Assembly: GCA_023251195.1 (NCBI GenBank) | Contig: JAHEZG010000155.1 | Location: forward strand, 1 to 8,006 | DNA from: Chitinophagaceae bacterium | GTDB lineage: Bacteria > Bacteroidota > Bacteroidia > Chitinophagales > UBA10324 | Length of the DNA stretch: 8,006 nt | Direction: 5' to 3' | Shown here: one piece after another, positions 5,788-8,006 of the stretch | Layout of the letters: each line of letters begins with the position of its first letter | How positions within the stretch are numbered: position 1 is the stretch's first letter | Notes under the pieces: model-generated | Seen by the model: only the letters and a program-made list of their open reading frames with translations | Databases searched by the model: none | Told to the model about the DNA's origin: nothing | Translations under genes and position numbers: made by a program

Positions 5788-7698
5788 GTGTTTAAAGAAA
5801 TTCAACATATTATTATTCTGCTGAAGCGACTCGCTATTTTGTTGTTGCTGTTTTCGATATGCCGGGTGCTGTTTTATTTTTTCAATGCTGATTTGTTTCC
5901 ACCGATTTCATTTTTCGAAGGATGCTGGATTTTTATTTACGGAATCCGATACGATGTTTCCGCGATTGTTGTGTTGAACAGTTTGTTCATTGTGTTACAC
6001 CTGTTGCCGAATAAATTCTGGGAAACAAAATTTTATCAAACCATTCTGAAAATACTTTTCTACTCGGTAAATATTGTCGCACTGATTTTCGAAGCATCAG
6101 ATTTTGCGTACTTCAAGTATTCATTCAAGCGAATCACGAGCGACATTGTATTCATGGAGCACGATGCGCCAACATTGATGCCCGCTTTCATCCGCGATTT
6201 CTGGTACTTGTTGTTAATGATTGCTGCGATGTTTTTGTTCGCCGAATTTTTGTATCGAAAAACTTTTAGTTTGAGTGATTTGAATTTTAATTTCAAATCA
6301 TTCAATAGAGTAAAATTGATTTCAACTTTAATGATTGTTTCGTTTTTATTTATTGCTGCGAGAGGAAATATTTCGAAACAATCTTTAACTCCCAACAGCG
6401 GTGATTCACATTTTCCGGTTTCGTTGAATGCGCTGGCGCAGAATACTTCTTTCACTTTCTTGTATTCATTGGAGCATAAAAAATTAGAAGAAAAAAAATA
6501 CCTGACTGATGAAAAAGCGAAACTGTATTGCAATATCATTCAATCATTCAATGGAAAACCAGCAAGCATTTATAATCCGGAAAGGAAAAAATTAAATGTG
6601 GTGGTTATTATTCTTGAAAGTTTTTCGCGCGAGTATAGTGGTTTCTTAAATGGCAACCCAGGATACATGCCGTTTCTTGATTCGCTGATGCAGCAGGGAA
6701 TGGTATTCACAAATGGTTGGGCGAATGCAAAAAAATCCATTGAAGGAATTCCGGCAATACTTTCATCTGTTCCGGGGTTGGTAAATGAACCGCTTTTAAA
6801 TTATGGAAGTTATCCTGATTTGAAGATGAACACGATTGCAACTTATCTGAAGGATATGAATTACAGCACAGCATTTTTTCATGGTGGTTCAAATGGTACA
6901 ATGAATTTTGATAAATATATTTTGGATTCCGACTTCGATAAATATTTCGGCAAGAATGAATATCCGAATCAGAATGATGATGATGGAGTGTGGGGAATTT
7001 TTGATGAACCATTTTTTCAGTACTTCAGCGATAAGTTGAGTGAAATGCCTCAGCCATTTTTGGGAGCAATCTTCTCGCTGACTTCACATCATCCATTTAC
7101 CATTCCGGAAAAGTATCGTGGCAAATTCAAGCAAGGCAAGGAGCCAATTGAAGAAGTTATTCAATACACTGATTTATCGTTGCGCGAATTTTTTAAAACT
7201 GCTTCGCATCAGTCATGGTACAACAACACACTCTTTGTTATTACTGCCGACCACACCGGACCCTCATCAGATGAGTTTTATAAAACACGAGTGGGTATGT
7301 ATCGAATTCCGATTGTTTTATTTCAGCCCGGAAATAATTTACTGAAAGGAAGAAATGATGAAGTGGTTCAGCAAACTGATATTCTCCCAACTGTTTTGAA
7401 TTTTATTGGTTACGATAAACCATTTGTTTCTTTCGGTCACGACATGTTTTCAAATGAAAGGGAAAGAGTCACAGTTAACTCGCTTGGAAATATTTTTCAG
7501 ATAATGAACGACGGTTACAGTTTGCTTTACGATGGAGAAAAGCCCGTTGAACTATACGATTACATTCGTGACCCGCTGCTGAAAAATAATTTAGTGAACG
7601 AACAAAATGAGATTACTGAAAAACTGACCACTCAATTGGAAGCATACATTCAGGTATTCAATTCCAGTATTATTCACAACACTTTATCTGGGCGATGA
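5788..7698 (+). CDS. LTA synthase-like membrane phosphotransferase (alkaline phosphatase/sulfatase superfamily)
   Basis: A 636-residue inner-membrane enzyme. Hydrophobic segments lie near residues 8-31, 47-72, 86-104, 138-156 and 176-191, giving the five-helix N-terminal layout of LtaS-like proteins. The periplasmic catalytic domain spans about 268-600. It shows VVVIILESFSREY (metal ligand Glu277), GWANAKKSIEGIPAILSSVPG with likely nucleophile Ser317 where LtaS has Thr, FFHGGSNGTMNFDKY (363-377), SLTSHHPF (430-437), ITADHTGPSSDE (Asp488, His489) and QQTDILPTVL. Such enzymes move phosphoglycerol or phosphoethanolamine head groups from phospholipids to an acceptor glycan or lipid; donor and acceptor here are unknown. 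Sulfatase activity is less likely because the sulfatase C/SxPxR motif is absent. The start is GTG, 49 bases after nadC and directly after an in-frame TAA; there is no in-frame ATG before Met123, which lies beyond the third helix. The end overlaps the lipid kinase ATG by four bases. Confidence 0.92.
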   Translation: MFKEIQHIIILLKRLAILLLLFSICRVLFYFFNADLFPPISFFEGCWIFIYGIRYDVSAIVVLNSLFIVLHLLPNKFWETKFYQTILKILFYSVNIVALIFEASDFAYFKYSFKRITSDIVFMEHDAPTLMPAFIRDFWYLLLMIAAMFLFAEFLYRKTFSLSDLNFNFKSFNRVKLISTLMIVSFLFIAARGNISKQSLTPNSGDSHFPVSLNALAQNTSFTFLYSLEHKKLEEKKYLTDEKAKLYCNIIQSFNGKPASIYNPERKKLNVVVIILESFSREYSGFLNGNPGYMPFLDSLMQQGMVFTNGWANAKKSIEGIPAILSSVPGLVNEPLLNYGSYPDLKMNTIATYLKDMNYSTAFFHGGSNGTMNFDKYILDSDFDKYFGKNEYPNQNDDDGVWGIFDEPFFQYFSDKLSEMPQPFLGAIFSLTSHHPFTIPEKYRGKFKQGKEPIEEVIQYTDLSLREFFKTASHQSWYNNTLFVITADHTGPSSDEFYKTRVGMYRIPIVLFQPGNNLLKGRNDEVVQQTDILPTVLNFIGYDKPFVSFGHDMFSNERERVTVNSLGNIFQIMNDGYSLLYDGEKPVELYDYIRDPLLKNNLVNEQNEITEKLTTQLEAYIQVFNSSIIHNTLSGR

Positions 7699-8006
7699 AA
7701 AAATATTCGTTCATCATCAATCCGATTTCGGGAGTGAGCCGCAAGAAAAATATTCCTACATTGATTGAATCGTTATTTAGAAATGTTGGTGTTGAATATA
7801 AAATTCTGCTGACTGAAAGAGCCGGTCATGCAATTGAACTGGCGAAAAGCGAAGCAGAAAAAAAAGCGGATGTAGTTGTAGCAGTCGGTGGCGATGGAAC
7901 ATTAAATGAAATTGCACGAGGTTTGGGAGGAACAAAAACTGCGCTCGGAATTATTCCACTCGGTTCCGGAAATGGTTTGGCGCGACACTTGAAAATTTCG
8001 CTGAAT
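7695..8006 (+). CDS. Diacylglycerol kinase-family lipid kinase (3' partial)
   Basis: The first 104 residues of a DAGK-catalytic-domain protein; the right edge cuts the rest (the family is usually about 290-310 residues). Translation gives MKKYSFIINPISG (the NPxSG nucleotide-binding start), a helix-strand stretch with ILLTERAGHAIELAK, then VVAVGGDGTLNEIARGL with the GGDGT signature at 65-69, and GIIPLGSGNGLARHL (85-99). These enzymes phosphorylate diacylglycerol or related lipids at the cytosolic membrane face. Relatives include YegS and DgkB; sphingoid substrates are also possible in Bacteroidota. The ATG overlaps the phosphotransferase TGA (ATGA, 7695-7698), so the two are probably translationally coupled. 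This supports a role in rephosphorylating diacylglycerol released by the upstream enzyme (inference). Confidence 0.93.
   Translation, partial: MKKYSFIINPISGVSRKKNIPTLIESLFRNVGVEYKILLTERAGHAIELAKSEAEKKADVVVAVGGDGTLNEIARGLGGTKTALGIIPLGSGNGLARHLKISLN

Noticed and set aside
6060..6539. 159-residue open frame on the - strand inside the phosphotransferase gene
   Set aside because: It lies opposite a well-supported conserved gene, and its product resembles no known protein and looks like a shadow frame.
6707..7012. His-rich 101-residue open frame on the - strand, which might look metal-binding
   Set aside because: The His-rich stretch comes from antisense reading of GAT/ATG-rich codons in the catalytic domain; there is no independent support.

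Overview
The window looks like a chromosomal segment of a member of the Bacteroidota, probably near Chitinophagales/Sphingobacteriales (inference). The clues are AT-rich DNA, A-rich leaders without Shine-Dalgarno sequences, TAnnTTTG-type -7 boxes, a Bacteroidota-style lipoprotein signal, and gene families largely confined to that phylum (a DUF4783 protein, and a TonB receptor paired with a secreted HMA protein). I see no mobile element, CRISPR array, tRNA or rRNA. Most of it is ordinary housekeeping and envelope DNA.

Region 1 (1-2192, + strand): the 3' part of a TonB-dependent outer-membrane receptor, cut by the left edge, followed 46 bases later by a small secreted heavy-metal-associated (HMA) domain protein. 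Together they look like an envelope metal (probably copper) handling pair. A strong hairpin-plus-T-tract terminator at 2213-2249 closes this unit and lies 10 bases from the end of the next, convergent unit.

Region 2 (2252-4338, - strand): gpmI, the cofactor-independent phosphoglycerate mutase, followed with a 4-base ATGA overlap by a small lipoprotein of unknown function.

Region 3 (4339-4505): a divergent intergenic region of about 167 bases with one TAnnTTTG-like -7 box facing each way.

Region 4 (4506-8006, + strand): a likely operon of a secreted DUF4783 protein, nadC (quinolinate phosphoribosyltransferase, NAD synthesis), a membrane-bound LTA-synthase-like phosphotransferase of the alkaline phosphatase/sulfatase superfamily, and the start of a diacylglycerol-kinase-family lipid kinase cut by the right edge. 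DUF4783 and nadC abut in the same frame with only a TAA between them. The phosphotransferase and the lipid kinase overlap by ATGA.

The most interesting idea is functional. An LtaS-like enzyme that strips head groups from phosphatidylglycerol or phosphatidylethanolamine would release diacylglycerol. The overlapping lipid kinase could recycle it to phosphatidic acid. This would be a compact lipid head-group transfer and recycling module in a Gram-negative lineage not expected to make lipoteichoic acid. I find no clear evidence of a wholly new system here.
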